From NCBI GenBank assembly GCA_002407865.1, contig DHPI01000044.1, positions 1-11,409 on the forward strand: DNA of 11,409 bases, in the 5' to 3' direction. The position numbers and the translations under genes were made by a program. This stretch comes from Spirochaetia bacterium UBA5368. GTDB taxonomy: Bacteria; Spirochaetota; UBA4802; UBA5368. Position 1 is the stretch's first letter; the number at the start of each line of letters is the position of its first letter. Below the pieces are notes generated by a model. It saw only the letters and a program-made list of their open reading frames with translations, was not told where the DNA came from and ran no database searches. This document shows positions 5,347-11,409 of the stretch, piece by piece.

Positions 5347-7002
5347 CTATTCTGAAAAGATAGAACGATTACGACCCTGTTTCTTTGCCTCATAAAGAGC
5401 ATTGTCAGCCGCTTTAATCATGTCCTCTGGGTTTCCATTCTGTTCCGGTATGATTGATGCAACACCTAAACTGATTGTTACGTAAGGTGAAACCGGAGAC
5501 ATTTCATGAGGAAGCTTCAGCGTTTCAACTGCTATTCGGATACGCTCTGCAATCATTGTAGCCGCTTTTATATCCGTCGACGGAAGGATGAATGCAAATT
5601 CCTCTCCTCCACATCGGGCAATGAGATCTCCTGGCCTGCCTATGTAGCGGATAGCCTCCTGAGCGACTTCAAACAGGCATTTATCACCTGCCTGGTGGCC
5701 ATAGAAATCATTATATTTCTTGAAATGATCAATATCGGCAATAATTAAAGACAAAGGCTTTTTGTCTCTTGACATCCGACGCCACTCCTCAGCGTAACAA
5801 ACATCAAACTTCCTGCGGTTGGCAACTTGTGTAAGTGCGTCAGTATTTGCATATTCTTCCAACTTAATGTTGGCATTTCTGAGTTCCTCTTCCACCTTTT
5901 TTCGTTCTAGGAGTTCAATATCAAGCTTTTCCTTTAGCGCCGATAACTGCCTATATAAAACTGCCAACCATATCAGAGCGATGGTTATTATTATAAACAG
6001 CAATGTGGCTATGACAACTTCTCTCCAGTATTTACTAAGAATATCCTTAAAGCTCATCGGTGCTAATCTTTTATAGTATCCAATCTGCAGCTCCATCTGG
6101 AGATCCTGAACAGGTTTGTAGTTCAGCGGATAGCTCCATCCCCCGTATTCGCCTGAAACAGCCGCCTGATCATCTTTTTTCATGTTCTGCAATGCCAGTG
6201 ATACTCGAGATGCAATTTCCGGCGATGTTTGAAACAATTTGGCAATAGGCCATTCCGGATAAAGACGAGTGCTTAGAAGCAAAGGAAACTCATTCATGGC
6301 TTTTTGTGTCTCACTGCCTTCCGCAATGACATTTATATCAGTCAGATTTATTTTTCCGGCACTTGCCAGACTCTCTAAGATACCTGTCCTGCAGGCGCCG
6401 GCATCGGTTTTTCTTTTTAAAACATCAAATACGACAGCATCATGCTGACCGGAAAAACTCAGCTTCGCAAAATCCCTGAAAGGATCAATGCCGGCCTTTT
6501 TAAGCTCCCGCCACTGTACCTGCCACCCACCCAGGGATTCTCTGTCGGCAGCAAGAAAAATCTTTCCCTTCAAATCCTGAAAGCTTTTTATCGACGTATT
6601 GTCTGCCCGGGCAAATATAACCCCACCAAAAGCTGCATAGTTACGATTAAAAAGTCTTGTCCTTAATGTGGCAATAGCAGTCACGCTATACATGGCTTCA
6701 ATGTCAACAAAAATGGCGGAATTGCAAATAATGAAATCTATCTTTCTGTCCCGGGCGGACGGGATGATTTCTTTGAAGTCCAGAGGTACAAGTTCAAATT
6801 TATAAGGAGCAACTTTTCTTGTCAGATAGTTAATAGTAGGTTCCCACTTCTTTCTACACTGTTCATAACCGCGGTTTGCAAGCACACCAATCTTCACAGT
6901 GGTCTCCTCTGCCATTACAGGCAAAGGAGAAATTATAGACGTAAAGAAAATGCTAATGATCATCATTTTCTTTACAGCATTTATAATTTTGTTTATAGAC
7001 AT
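5347..7002 (-). CDS. Diguanylate cyclase with periplasmic PhnD-like sensor domain
   Basis: A 551-residue membrane enzyme that should make cyclic di-GMP from two GTP. Order of parts: signal peptide (1-31, ending PVMA), a periplasmic binding domain of the phosphate/phosphonate (PhnD-like) type (about 35-310), one membrane helix (about 329-350), a short coiled coil (about 351-385), and a GGDEF domain (about 386-551). The active-site loop is GGEEF at 465-469, the metal/GTP region IADIDHFKKYND includes D423, and an inhibitory RxxD site (RPGD, 456-459) sits five residues before GGEEF, so product inhibition is likely retained. The sensor probably detects a small anion or oxyanion, which is inference from the fold. 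The start has only a weak AAAGAG-type site three bases upstream. The gene is intact but lies between transposon remnants on both sides, which raises the possibility of transfer. Confidence 0.93.
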   Translation of the reverse strand: MSINKIINAVKKMMIISIFFTSIISPLPVMAEETTVKIGVLANRGYEQCRKKWEPTINYLTRKVAPYKFELVPLDFKEIIPSARDRKIDFIICNSAIFVDIEAMYSVTAIATLRTRLFNRNYAAFGGVIFARADNTSIKSFQDLKGKIFLAADRESLGGWQVQWRELKKAGIDPFRDFAKLSFSGQHDAVVFDVLKRKTDAGACRTGILESLASAGKINLTDINVIAEGSETQKAMNEFPLLLSTRLYPEWPIAKLFQTSPEIASRVSLALQNMKKDDQAAVSGEYGGWSYPLNYKPVQDLQMELQIGYYKRLAPMSFKDILSKYWREVVIATLLFIIITIALIWLAVLYRQLSALKEKLDIELLERKKVEEELRNANIKLEEYANTDALTQVANRRKFDVCYAEEWRRMSRDKKPLSLIIADIDHFKKYNDFYGHQAGDKCLFEVAQEAIRYIGRPGDLIARCGGEEFAFILPSTDIKAATMIAERIRIAVETLKLPHEMSPVSPYVTISLGVASIIPEQNGNPEDMIKAADNALYEAKKQGRNRSIFSE

Positions 7003-7052
7003 AAACTCTTTCTTTCAGCCAAGGAATATAATGTTTTCCGCAAAATGTGGAA

Positions 7053-7522
7053 TCATGTGAAAGATTCGATAGAGAGTGATTTCATCCTCTCTGAATTTTT
7101 CAATCTCCGCTCATCCCGCACAATTTTGCAATACCTTTTCCTTTCAGTAAATGTTTTTGCAAAATCACCCCTGTAATAATCATGCGACGTTACATGCTCC
7201 AGCGACTGACGATACCTTTCATAATTGTAATAATGTACTGCGGCCTGAATCAATTGCTTAAACTCTTCAAATCCATCCGGTTCATCATGCTTATACAAAC
7301 TTTCCTTGAATGCCCTGTGCCAGCGTTCAATTATTACGTTTTCCGTTGGTGTGGCTGGGTTACAGTACACATGATCCATTTCAAAATTTCGCATCACGCC
7401 CTTACATCCATGTCCCATGTACGGACACCCATTGCAGCTCTGGATACCGGGGATCCGTTTTAGTTTACCCTTGTTTCTTTTAAATATGCTTCAATAACAT
7501 CGCTTACAGTACGTGATTCCAT
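7053..7522 (-). pseudogene. Transposase remnant, rve (IS3-like) catalytic domain C-terminus
   Basis: The clearest part is a minus-strand frame from about 7418 to the stop at 7053: HVYCNPATPTENVIIERWHRAFKES, then YYNYERYRQSLEHVTSHDYYRG, the C-terminal end of an IS3-type integrase-like catalytic domain. The glutamate in TENVIIERWH is the final catalytic residue. Upstream (7419-7522) the expected SDNGSPYVSR segment is seen only in another frame, as a short ATG-started piece (7522 to 7460) ending at a TAA and then NGSPVSRAA, so at least one frameshift and one stop codon separate the pieces. The N-terminal half is absent. It is non-functional. The exact IS group is uncertain. It ends 50 bases before the start of the diguanylate cyclase. 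Confidence 0.75.
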
Positions 7523-7611
7523 ATTGTCATCCGTCACTCAAAGTGACCACGGGGCGGCAATGAGAGTGCCTCCTCGGTATTCCCCACACACGCGAATAAC
7601 CGAACACCTTT

Positions 7612-7636
7612 CCCCCTCTTTTCTGCAAGAGTGGGG
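7612..7636. repeat. GC-rich stem-loop
   Basis: CCCC-CTCTT (7612-7620, counting the shared C) faces AAGAG-T-GGGG (7627-7636) over a 6-base loop, with one bulged T. It lies about 90 bases upstream of the IS3-like remnant on its 5' side. It could be a terminator stem or a dispersed repeat; no T-run follows. Confidence 0.4.
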
Positions 7637-7803
7637 CGGGGGTGAGCTTACGCCGCATCCTCCACGCCTTTGAAAAAAGTCTCACCTCTACCTTCATGGT
7701 GTACCTTTCCCTGGACCGGTATGTTATTATACATTGCATACGGGGATAAACCACAGTGCCATTCAACGTGCTGAAATCGATAACGGCGTTTTTGGTGCTA
7801 TGC

Positions 7804-7831
7804 GAGACAACCGGGTGTATGCCGGTATAAA
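7804..7831 (+). promoter_or_regulatory. Candidate promoter of the 140-residue protein gene
   Basis: TATAAA (7826-7831, 5 of 6 to the -10 consensus) follows GAGACA (7804-7809, 4 of 6 to the -35) after 16 bases. The predicted start of transcription, near 7838, falls at the left arm of the perfect inverted repeat at 7837-7871. Confidence 0.35.
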
Positions 7832-7836
7832 TATAT

Positions 7837-7871
7837 TTATTACAATATTGCCGGACGGAAAATTGTAATAA
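7837..7871. repeat. Perfect 10-bp inverted repeat before the 7883 gene
   Basis: TTATTACAAT (7837-7846) and ATTGTAATAA (7862-7871) are exact reverse complements separated by 15 bases. The right arm ends one base before the G-rich ribosome binding site of the next gene. It may be a regulator binding site at the start of transcription or a leader stem-loop next to the ribosome site. Confidence 0.55.
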
Positions 7872-7882
7872 CGGGGGGAGCC

Positions 7883-8305
7883 ATGAAGAAAGGAATACTG
7901 TTCGTACTGCAAATTCTTTTCGCGGTGATCGAGGGCGTTCTCGTTGCCAGCCTAATAACATTCGTCTGCAACTTCGTGGGGCGCCCGCACAAAACAATAA
8001 AAGCCATACACTACTACGGCGCCGAAATAATACATCCGGAGTTGAAGGCGCAGCGCAAGCGGGAGAGTGATTACAATGCGGACCGCAAGTTTGACATTGC
8101 ATTTGACGCGATATCATACCTTCGCAGCGTACAGATGTTAGGCGTCGAATACCGTTTTTTAGGGAGCGATCTGATAATCACCGACGATAACCTCACCCTT
8201 CAGCATGCGTTCGAGCTCGAATCCCGCGGCTACATTGATGCGCTGAAAAACGCCGGATGCAAGCGCGTTATCCTCGAAACCGGCGATGGGGATCTTATAT
8301 ACTGA
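7883..8305 (+). CDS. Hypothetical protein with N-terminal membrane anchor (140 aa)
   Basis: I do not recognise this family. The 140-residue product has one long hydrophobic segment at about residues 5-31 that could be a membrane anchor or uncleaved signal, then a soluble part of about 105 residues. The soluble part has a mixed, charged composition (for example SDYNADRKFDIAFDAISYL and RGYIDALKNAGCKRVILETGDGDLIY) and two cysteines (C29 in the anchor and one near residue 126). The ATG at 7883 follows a G-rich ribosome binding site (7873-7880) with unusually short spacing. A perfect inverted repeat and candidate promoter lie just upstream. No partner gene is obvious: the next gene downstream is a pseudogene 260 bases away. 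The intact frame and good translation signal support a real gene. Confidence 0.65.
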   Translation: MKKGILFVLQILFAVIEGVLVASLITFVCNFVGRPHKTIKAIHYYGAEIIHPELKAQRKRESDYNADRKFDIAFDAISYLRSVQMLGVEYRFLGSDLIITDDNLTLQHAFELESRGYIDALKNAGCKRVILETGDGDLIY

Positions 8306-8554
8306 ACTGCCACATATTTCCCGTACACGCTTACGATGAGCCGCCTGCCGATGCCGCGCTCTGTCCGGGCTGGCCGTATTGCCCGATCGAAACCTGCCGG
8401 GATAAATTCCCTGCGATGTTCGTGCGGGCATTGCGAAAAAGCGCTTGCCGGAATATATCTGGCGCCGGGGGGCGTGTTGAGGCATGCGGATCGCACAGAG
8501 GGACAGCCGCACATTTATACAGGATATTCATATACACAACAAAAGGCAATTTTT

Positions 8555-8560
8555 AGGAGG
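8555..8560 (+). promoter_or_regulatory. Strong ribosome binding site of a dead gene
   Basis: AGGAGG five bases before the ATG at 8566. It fixes the original start of the CoA-transferase pseudogene. Translation from it now ends after 24 codons because of the frameshift. Confidence 0.7.
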
Positions 8561-8565
8561 ATCGC

Positions 8566-9218
8566 ATGAATGCGGCAACACAGGTGAAAAACAGGATTAA
8601 AAATGGGGATCGTTTCGTGATGACTACGAGGCCAAGCTGATATCGGCCAAGGAAGCTGCGGGGATGATCTGCTCGAACGACAGGGTTTTCATGGGAGAGG
8701 GCATAAACATACCGAAGGCGTTTGCTACAGAGCTTAGCGCGAAAGCCAAAGATCTGAAAAACGTTACGATATATCAGGGTTTCGCCATGGCCCTGTACGA
8801 GTATATGAAGCCCGAGACGAAGGGGAGCTTTAATATCGAAACGATGTTTGTGGGCCCGCTCGAGAGGATATGCATGGAATGGGGCGTGGGATCGTACCTG
8901 CCGCACAGCGGTACGGGCGGGTAGGTCAACTTCAACCAGGGCGCCAAAATGTCAAAGAACGGAAAACGCATTTTCGTAATGGAGTCCACATATACTGACA
9001 AAGAGGAAAATCTGCAATCCAAGATAATGCCCATGCTTCCGGAAGGAACGGCAGTAACAACTTCCAGGAACGAGATCGAATACATATGCACCGAATACGG
9101 GGTTGTGAACATCAGCTACGAATCCATTACTAAAAGGGTAAAAAAGCGGATCTCCATAGCGCACCCGCAGTTCAGAGACAGGCTTACATTTGAAGCGAAA
9201 AAAAATAGGCTGCTTTAG
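8566..9218 (+). pseudogene. Acetyl-CoA hydrolase / 4-hydroxybutyrate CoA-transferase family pseudogene
   Basis: The remains of a CoA-transferase that moves CoA between acetyl-CoA and a carboxylic acid. Translation from ATG 8566 begins MNAATQVKNRIKNGDRF, then loses frame near 8613-8616, where one missing T would restore DYEAKLISAKEAAGMICSNDRVFMGEG. The N-terminal segment continues through GFAMALYEYMKPE and FVGPLERICMEWGVGSYLPH to about 8906. It then jumps, still in frame, to SGTGG, a TAG (8922-8924) where the family has glutamine, and VNFNQGAKMSKNGKRIFVMEST...AVTTSRNEIEYICTEYGV and ISIAHPQFRDRLTFEA near the C-terminus. About half of a roughly 430-residue protein is gone, including the middle region that carries the catalytic glutamate. 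Three independent lesions make it inactive, although the remaining sequence is still well conserved, so decay may be fairly recent. Confidence 0.85.
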
Positions 9219-9268
9219 CTGAATACGGCGGCTGTACCGGGATGACGTTTGATCAATAGTATGAGATC

Positions 9269-9313
9269 CCGCCGTTTCGCGCCCTCTCGGCAACGCTGAT
9301 TCGCGAGCGGCGG
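9269..9313. repeat. Long GC-rich stem-loop between pseudogene and DUF6448 gene
   Basis: CCGCCG (9269-9274) pairs with CGGCGG (9308-9313), and CGCG (9278-9281) with CGCG (9302-9305), around a 20-base loop, with unequal internal gaps of 3 and 2 bases. It could be the old terminator of the CoA-transferase gene, but no T-run adjoins. The rest of 9219-9417 shows nothing recognisable. Confidence 0.35.
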
Positions 9314-9417
9314 ATGTCCCTTTTCAATGAATCCAGATATGCCAGTGAAAGAAATGTGTACATGGCGGTTCCGTCTTTAATACTAATGCGATAGCGAAAG
9401 GGGCGCCCGCACGCTAT

Positions 9418-9446
9418 TTGCTTTGTATGTGGGGCTATGGTATATT
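9418..9446 (+). promoter_or_regulatory. Promoter of the second DUF6448 gene
   Basis: TTGCTT (9418-9423) and TATATT (9441-9446, 5 of 6 to the -10 consensus) are separated by exactly 17 bases. Transcription would begin near 9453, about 24 bases before the ATG at 9477. Confidence 0.5.
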
Positions 9447-9476
9447 GAAGTCAAAAATATATCATGGAGGATTCTA

Positions 9477-10061
9477 ATGAAACGGTACATGTATACATTG
9501 CTGGCTGCCGTGCTGCTGGTTATTTCCGGGCCTGCTGACACCGCATATTCCCACTGTGACACGATGGATGGACCGCTTGTAACTGCTGCACTTCGGGCGC
9601 TTGCCGCCGGGAACGTGGATCCGGTACTGGCCTGGGTTCCGGAAAAAGACGAGGCGGATATAAGGGCCGCGTTCTCGAAAACACTTGAGGTGCGTAAATT
9701 AAGCCCGGAGGCGAAAGATTTGGCCGATACCTATTTTCTCGAAACCCTGGTCAGAATACACAGGGCCGCGGAAGGGGCTCCCTATACGGGTATTAAGCCG
9801 CACGGCACGCCGGTGGAACCTTCCGTTGATGCGGCCGACAAGGCTATAGAAACGGGGAAAATCGGGGAACTGATAAAAAACATGCAGGGCGCCATTTCCG
9901 GGGAGATCAGAAAAAAATACAACGATGTGATGCTGAAGAAAAAACATATGAATGACAGCGTGACCGCCGGGCGCGAATATGTGCAGTCGTATATCAGATT
10001 TACACATTATATCGAAGCGCTCGACAGGGCGGCATCGGCCCACGAGCATCATGAGGAATAA
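9477..10061 (+). CDS. DUF6448 family protein, secreted paralogue
   Basis: A 194-residue exported protein related to the product at 1658-2380. It has a signal peptide (about 1-26) ending before SHCDTMDGP, then the family segments ETLVRIHRAAEGAPYTGIK, ADKAIETGKIGE and AGREYVQSYIRFTHYIEA. Unlike its relative it ends with a short His-rich tail (AHEHHEE) and has no C-terminal membrane helix, so it is probably soluble in the periplasm. The start at ATG 9477 is chosen because GGAGG lies six bases upstream and a signal peptide follows at once; an in-frame TTG or GTG further upstream would add a non-signal-like extension and overlap the promoter. It stands alone with its own promoter and faces a truncated chemoreceptor gene across 32 bases. 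Function unknown; conserved His, Cys, Asp and Glu residues hint at metal binding, which is inference. Confidence 0.82.
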   Translation: MKRYMYTLLAAVLLVISGPADTAYSHCDTMDGPLVTAALRALAAGNVDPVLAWVPEKDEADIRAAFSKTLEVRKLSPEAKDLADTYFLETLVRIHRAAEGAPYTGIKPHGTPVEPSVDAADKAIETGKIGELIKNMQGAISGEIRKKYNDVMLKKKHMNDSVTAGREYVQSYIRFTHYIEALDRAASAHEHHEE

Positions 10062-10093
10062 TCGCGCGGCAATGTGCTGTCCAGTGGAACGGG

Positions 10094-10735
10094 TCAGGCG
10101 GTTGCCGATTTTGCCAGATTATGAAGCGTGCCGACCATGTGCTCCATATCGCCAGCGTTGTCGGACAGTTTTTGCGCGCCTCCGGAGTACGTCGGGATAA
10201 TATCGTTCATGGTAATGATAGACGTGATGATCTCGTTCATTGCGTTTTTTTGTTCATTCATGGATATTTTAATCTCGTCGGTCATTACCATAACGGCAGT
10301 GGCCCTCTCATTGACCGTTTTGCTTATATCGTTCTGTGTGCCGATATGCTGTGAAACCTCATTAATCTCGGCAACGATGGTGGCAACCCCCTCGATTATG
10401 TTCAGTATAGTCGATCCCGATTGCTCTATATTTTTCATGCCGCGGCCTATTTCTTCAATGTTTACCTTTATAAGCCGGTCGATCTCCTTGATGCTCGTGT
10501 CCGTTTGATCGGCAAGCTTCGATATTTCATCTGCAACGACGACGAATCCCCTTCCAGCGTTGCCGGCGCGCGCTGCTTCTATGGCTCGTGAATTAATATT
10601 AAAGATTATGTATGCCGCCAGGCCGACGACGGCTATGGCGATAATCTTATCAGCGAGATAATCGATACTACATTGCACAAATGTAACACGCGTCGTATAG
10701 CCGTTAAGCGGCACTGGAATGAAGCCGGGATGCAT
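10094..10735 (-). pseudogene. Truncated methyl-accepting chemotaxis protein
   Basis: A 213-codon minus-strand frame whose core is the second half of a chemoreceptor signalling domain. The SRAIEAARAGNAGRGFVVVADEISKLADQT segment (about residues 49-78) is the conserved tip that contacts CheA and CheW, followed by a long return helix to the C-terminus. Before the tip there is a hydrophobic stretch (about 29-45, IIAIAVVGLAAYIIF) where the first half of the signalling hairpin should be, and no sensor domain, HAMP domain or descending helix is visible. The first residues have no family resemblance, and no ribosome binding site precedes the ATG at 10735. A receptor cannot form its four-helix bundle without the first arm, so I read this as a deletion or recombination remnant. 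A divergent short chemoreceptor is the less likely alternative. Confidence 0.65.
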
Positions 10736-10754
10736 TAAAATCGCGGTTGCCCGC

Positions 10755-10786
10755 TTGACATGAACCGCCTGAGCGTGCTTTACTAT
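10755..10786 (+). promoter_or_regulatory. Weak candidate promoter of the ankyrin-repeat gene
   Basis: A perfect TTGACA (10755-10760) is followed by TACTAT (10781-10786), but the 20-base spacing is longer than the usual 16-18, so this is tentative. A small GCCCG-CCTT-CGGGC hairpin (10787-10800) begins right after it. Confidence 0.25.
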
Positions 10787-10834
10787 GCCCGCCTTCGGGC
10801 GTTACTACATTATGCAAAGCGGGTGGTTCCGGTT

Positions 10835-11323
10835 ATGCGAAATATACGGCGTGTGCTGCTGGTGTTGCTGTTTGTTTTTAGTATACCCGGTGCGGTGTTT
10901 CCGGAGAAAAAAGCGCTCACAAAAGAGGATGCCAACGAGCGGCTGTTTATCGCGATGAGCGAGGGTGATAAATACGACGTTGAAAAGGCGATCAACGCCG
11001 GCGCGAACGTCAATGCGAAGAATTTTTCAGGCGATTCGCCGCTTATCATCGCCGCGCGGTACGGTAAAAAAGATTCGGCCGCCGTATTGATAAAAAAGGG
11101 TGCGAACCTCAATATACGCGGCTTCTTCGGCGAAACCCCGCTAATGACCGCATCGCATTTCGGCCAGGTGGAGATGGTAAAGCTGCTTGTCGAGGCCGGC
11201 GCCGATATCAACGCGAGGGACCATAACGGCTTTACCGCAATGGATGAGGCGTCGTTTCAGCGCCATGGCGGTATTGTCGATCTGTTGAAAAAGGCCGGGG
11301 CGAAAGGGCGCAATGCGCGGTGA
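10835..11323 (+). CDS. Exported ankyrin-repeat protein
   Basis: A 162-residue protein from the ATG at 10835. It has a basic N-terminus and hydrophobic core typical of a signal peptide (MRNIRRVLLVLLFVFSIPGAVF), a short linker, then about four ankyrin repeats filling residues 35-155. Repeat hallmarks are GANVNAKNFSGDSPLIIAARYG, GANLNIRGFFGETPLMTASHFG and GADINARDHNGFTAMDEASF. Ankyrin repeats mediate protein-protein contacts; the signal peptide places this one in the periplasm, where small members of this kind have few known partners. An ATG at 10760 would add 25 residues ahead of the signal peptide and falls in the candidate -35, so the later start is preferred, although neither has a strong ribosome binding site. 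The gene stands alone and is followed by a good terminator. Its role cannot be inferred from context. Confidence 0.85.
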   Translation: MRNIRRVLLVLLFVFSIPGAVFPEKKALTKEDANERLFIAMSEGDKYDVEKAINAGANVNAKNFSGDSPLIIAARYGKKDSAAVLIKKGANLNIRGFFGETPLMTASHFGQVEMVKLLVEAGADINARDHNGFTAMDEASFQRHGGIVDLLKKAGAKGRNAR

Positions 11324-11335
11324 ATGTAATAACTC

Positions 11336-11387
11336 ACTCGAGTTAGGCGAAATTTAAAAATAGCTACGCCACGAGTTTTAATTTTTT
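11336..11387 (+). terminator. Intrinsic terminator after the ankyrin-repeat gene
   Basis: ACTCG (11336-11340) pairs with CGAGT (11372-11376), and GGCG (11346-11349) with CGCC (11367-11370), followed by a T-rich tail (TTTTAATTTTTT, about 11376-11387). A competing smaller hairpin TAACTC/GAGTTA (11330-11345) overlaps the left arm. Confidence 0.55.
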
Positions 11388-11409
11388 ACACTCTTTCCGG
11401 ATTATTGGG

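Larger units (their letters stand above)
7523..7882. other. Intergenic region rich in inverted repeats
   Basis: I find no supportable gene here. The sequence contains a GC-rich stem-loop (7612-7636), a distant GGTGAG/CTCACC pair (7641-7646 and 7681-7686), an ACCGG/CCGGT pair (7810-7826) and the perfect 10-bp repeat at 7837-7871, with a likely promoter for the next gene at its right end. Long reading frames crossing it on the minus strand overlap the 7883 gene and have no family resemblance. Confidence 0.5.

Noticed and set aside
7053..7463. Cysteine-rich CNGCPYMGHGC string as a zinc-binding domain
   Set aside because: It lies directly before a transposase catalytic fragment where the SDNG region is expected, and that region is found in another frame, so the string is probably an out-of-frame read.
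7527..8117. Minus-strand frame of 196 codons overlapping the 7883 gene
   Set aside because: Its translation is rich in Arg, Cys and Ser without family features, and it is antisense to a gene with a proper start and ribosome site.
8257..8556. Plus-strand frame with a CPGWPYCPIETC string resembling an iron-sulphur motif
   Set aside because: Overlaps the end of the 140-residue gene, has no start signal, and the cysteine spacing does not match a ferredoxin; competing frames are open in the same GC-rich stretch.
1..11409. CRISPR arrays, tRNA or rRNA genes, toxin-antitoxin pairs, phage genes
   Set aside because: No regularly spaced direct repeats, no cloverleaf or rRNA signatures, and no recognisable toxin, antitoxin or phage structural protein motifs were seen.

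Overview
The window suggests an anaerobic or microaerophilic, motile, diderm bacterium. It encodes a flavodiiron protein and hemerythrin (O2/NO handling), a diguanylate cyclase with a periplasmic sensor, a chemoreceptor remnant and a CoA-transferase remnant. The chemoreceptor sequence style and overall gene mix lean towards a spirochaete, but this is a weak inference and a deltaproteobacterium-like host is not excluded. Protein-family calls come from reading translated motifs by eye, not from a search.

Layout. (1) 1-437: left edge with one weak small membrane ORF, a stem-loop, and a likely terminator for the operon to its right. (2) 438-4141, minus strand: a compact five-gene operon reading TetR regulator, short NorB-C-terminal-like membrane protein, hemerythrin, DUF6448 protein with a His-rich tail and C-terminal membrane anchor, then an A-type flavoprotein (flavodiiron protein). 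Gaps are 15-26 bases, four of the five genes have clear Shine-Dalgarno sites, and a good sigma70-type promoter lies upstream of the TetR gene. The most economical reading is an auto-regulated nitric-oxide/oxygen defence operon with two poorly understood members. (3) 4227-5305: a decayed IS30-family transposase gene interrupted by a 538-bp internally deleted IS5-family element that still has both inverted repeats and a 3-bp TAA target duplication. (4) 5347-7002, minus: a diguanylate cyclase with a PhnD-like periplasmic binding domain. (5) 7053-7522, minus: a third transposase remnant of the IS3-like/rve type. (6) 7523-9476, plus: a stem-loop-rich intergenic region, a small unknown membrane-anchored protein preceded by a perfect 10-bp inverted repeat, and an acetyl-CoA hydrolase/4-hydroxybutyrate CoA-transferase pseudogene with a frameshift, a large in-frame deletion and an in-frame amber codon. 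(7) 9477-10061, plus: a second, secreted DUF6448 paralogue with its own promoter. (8) 10094-10735, minus: a truncated chemoreceptor. (9) 10835-11323, plus: an exported ankyrin-repeat protein ending in a good intrinsic terminator.

Functionally, the left third looks like an intact, co-regulated stress system. The remainder is a decaying or rearranged accessory region (three transposase remnants, a broken CoA-transferase, a truncated chemoreceptor) in which the diguanylate cyclase, the second DUF6448 protein, the unknown 140-residue protein and the ankyrin protein appear intact. The best candidates for something undescribed are the standalone NorB-like mini-protein with a conserved HxH pair and the DUF6448 pair, one of which sits inside the NO/O2 operon.
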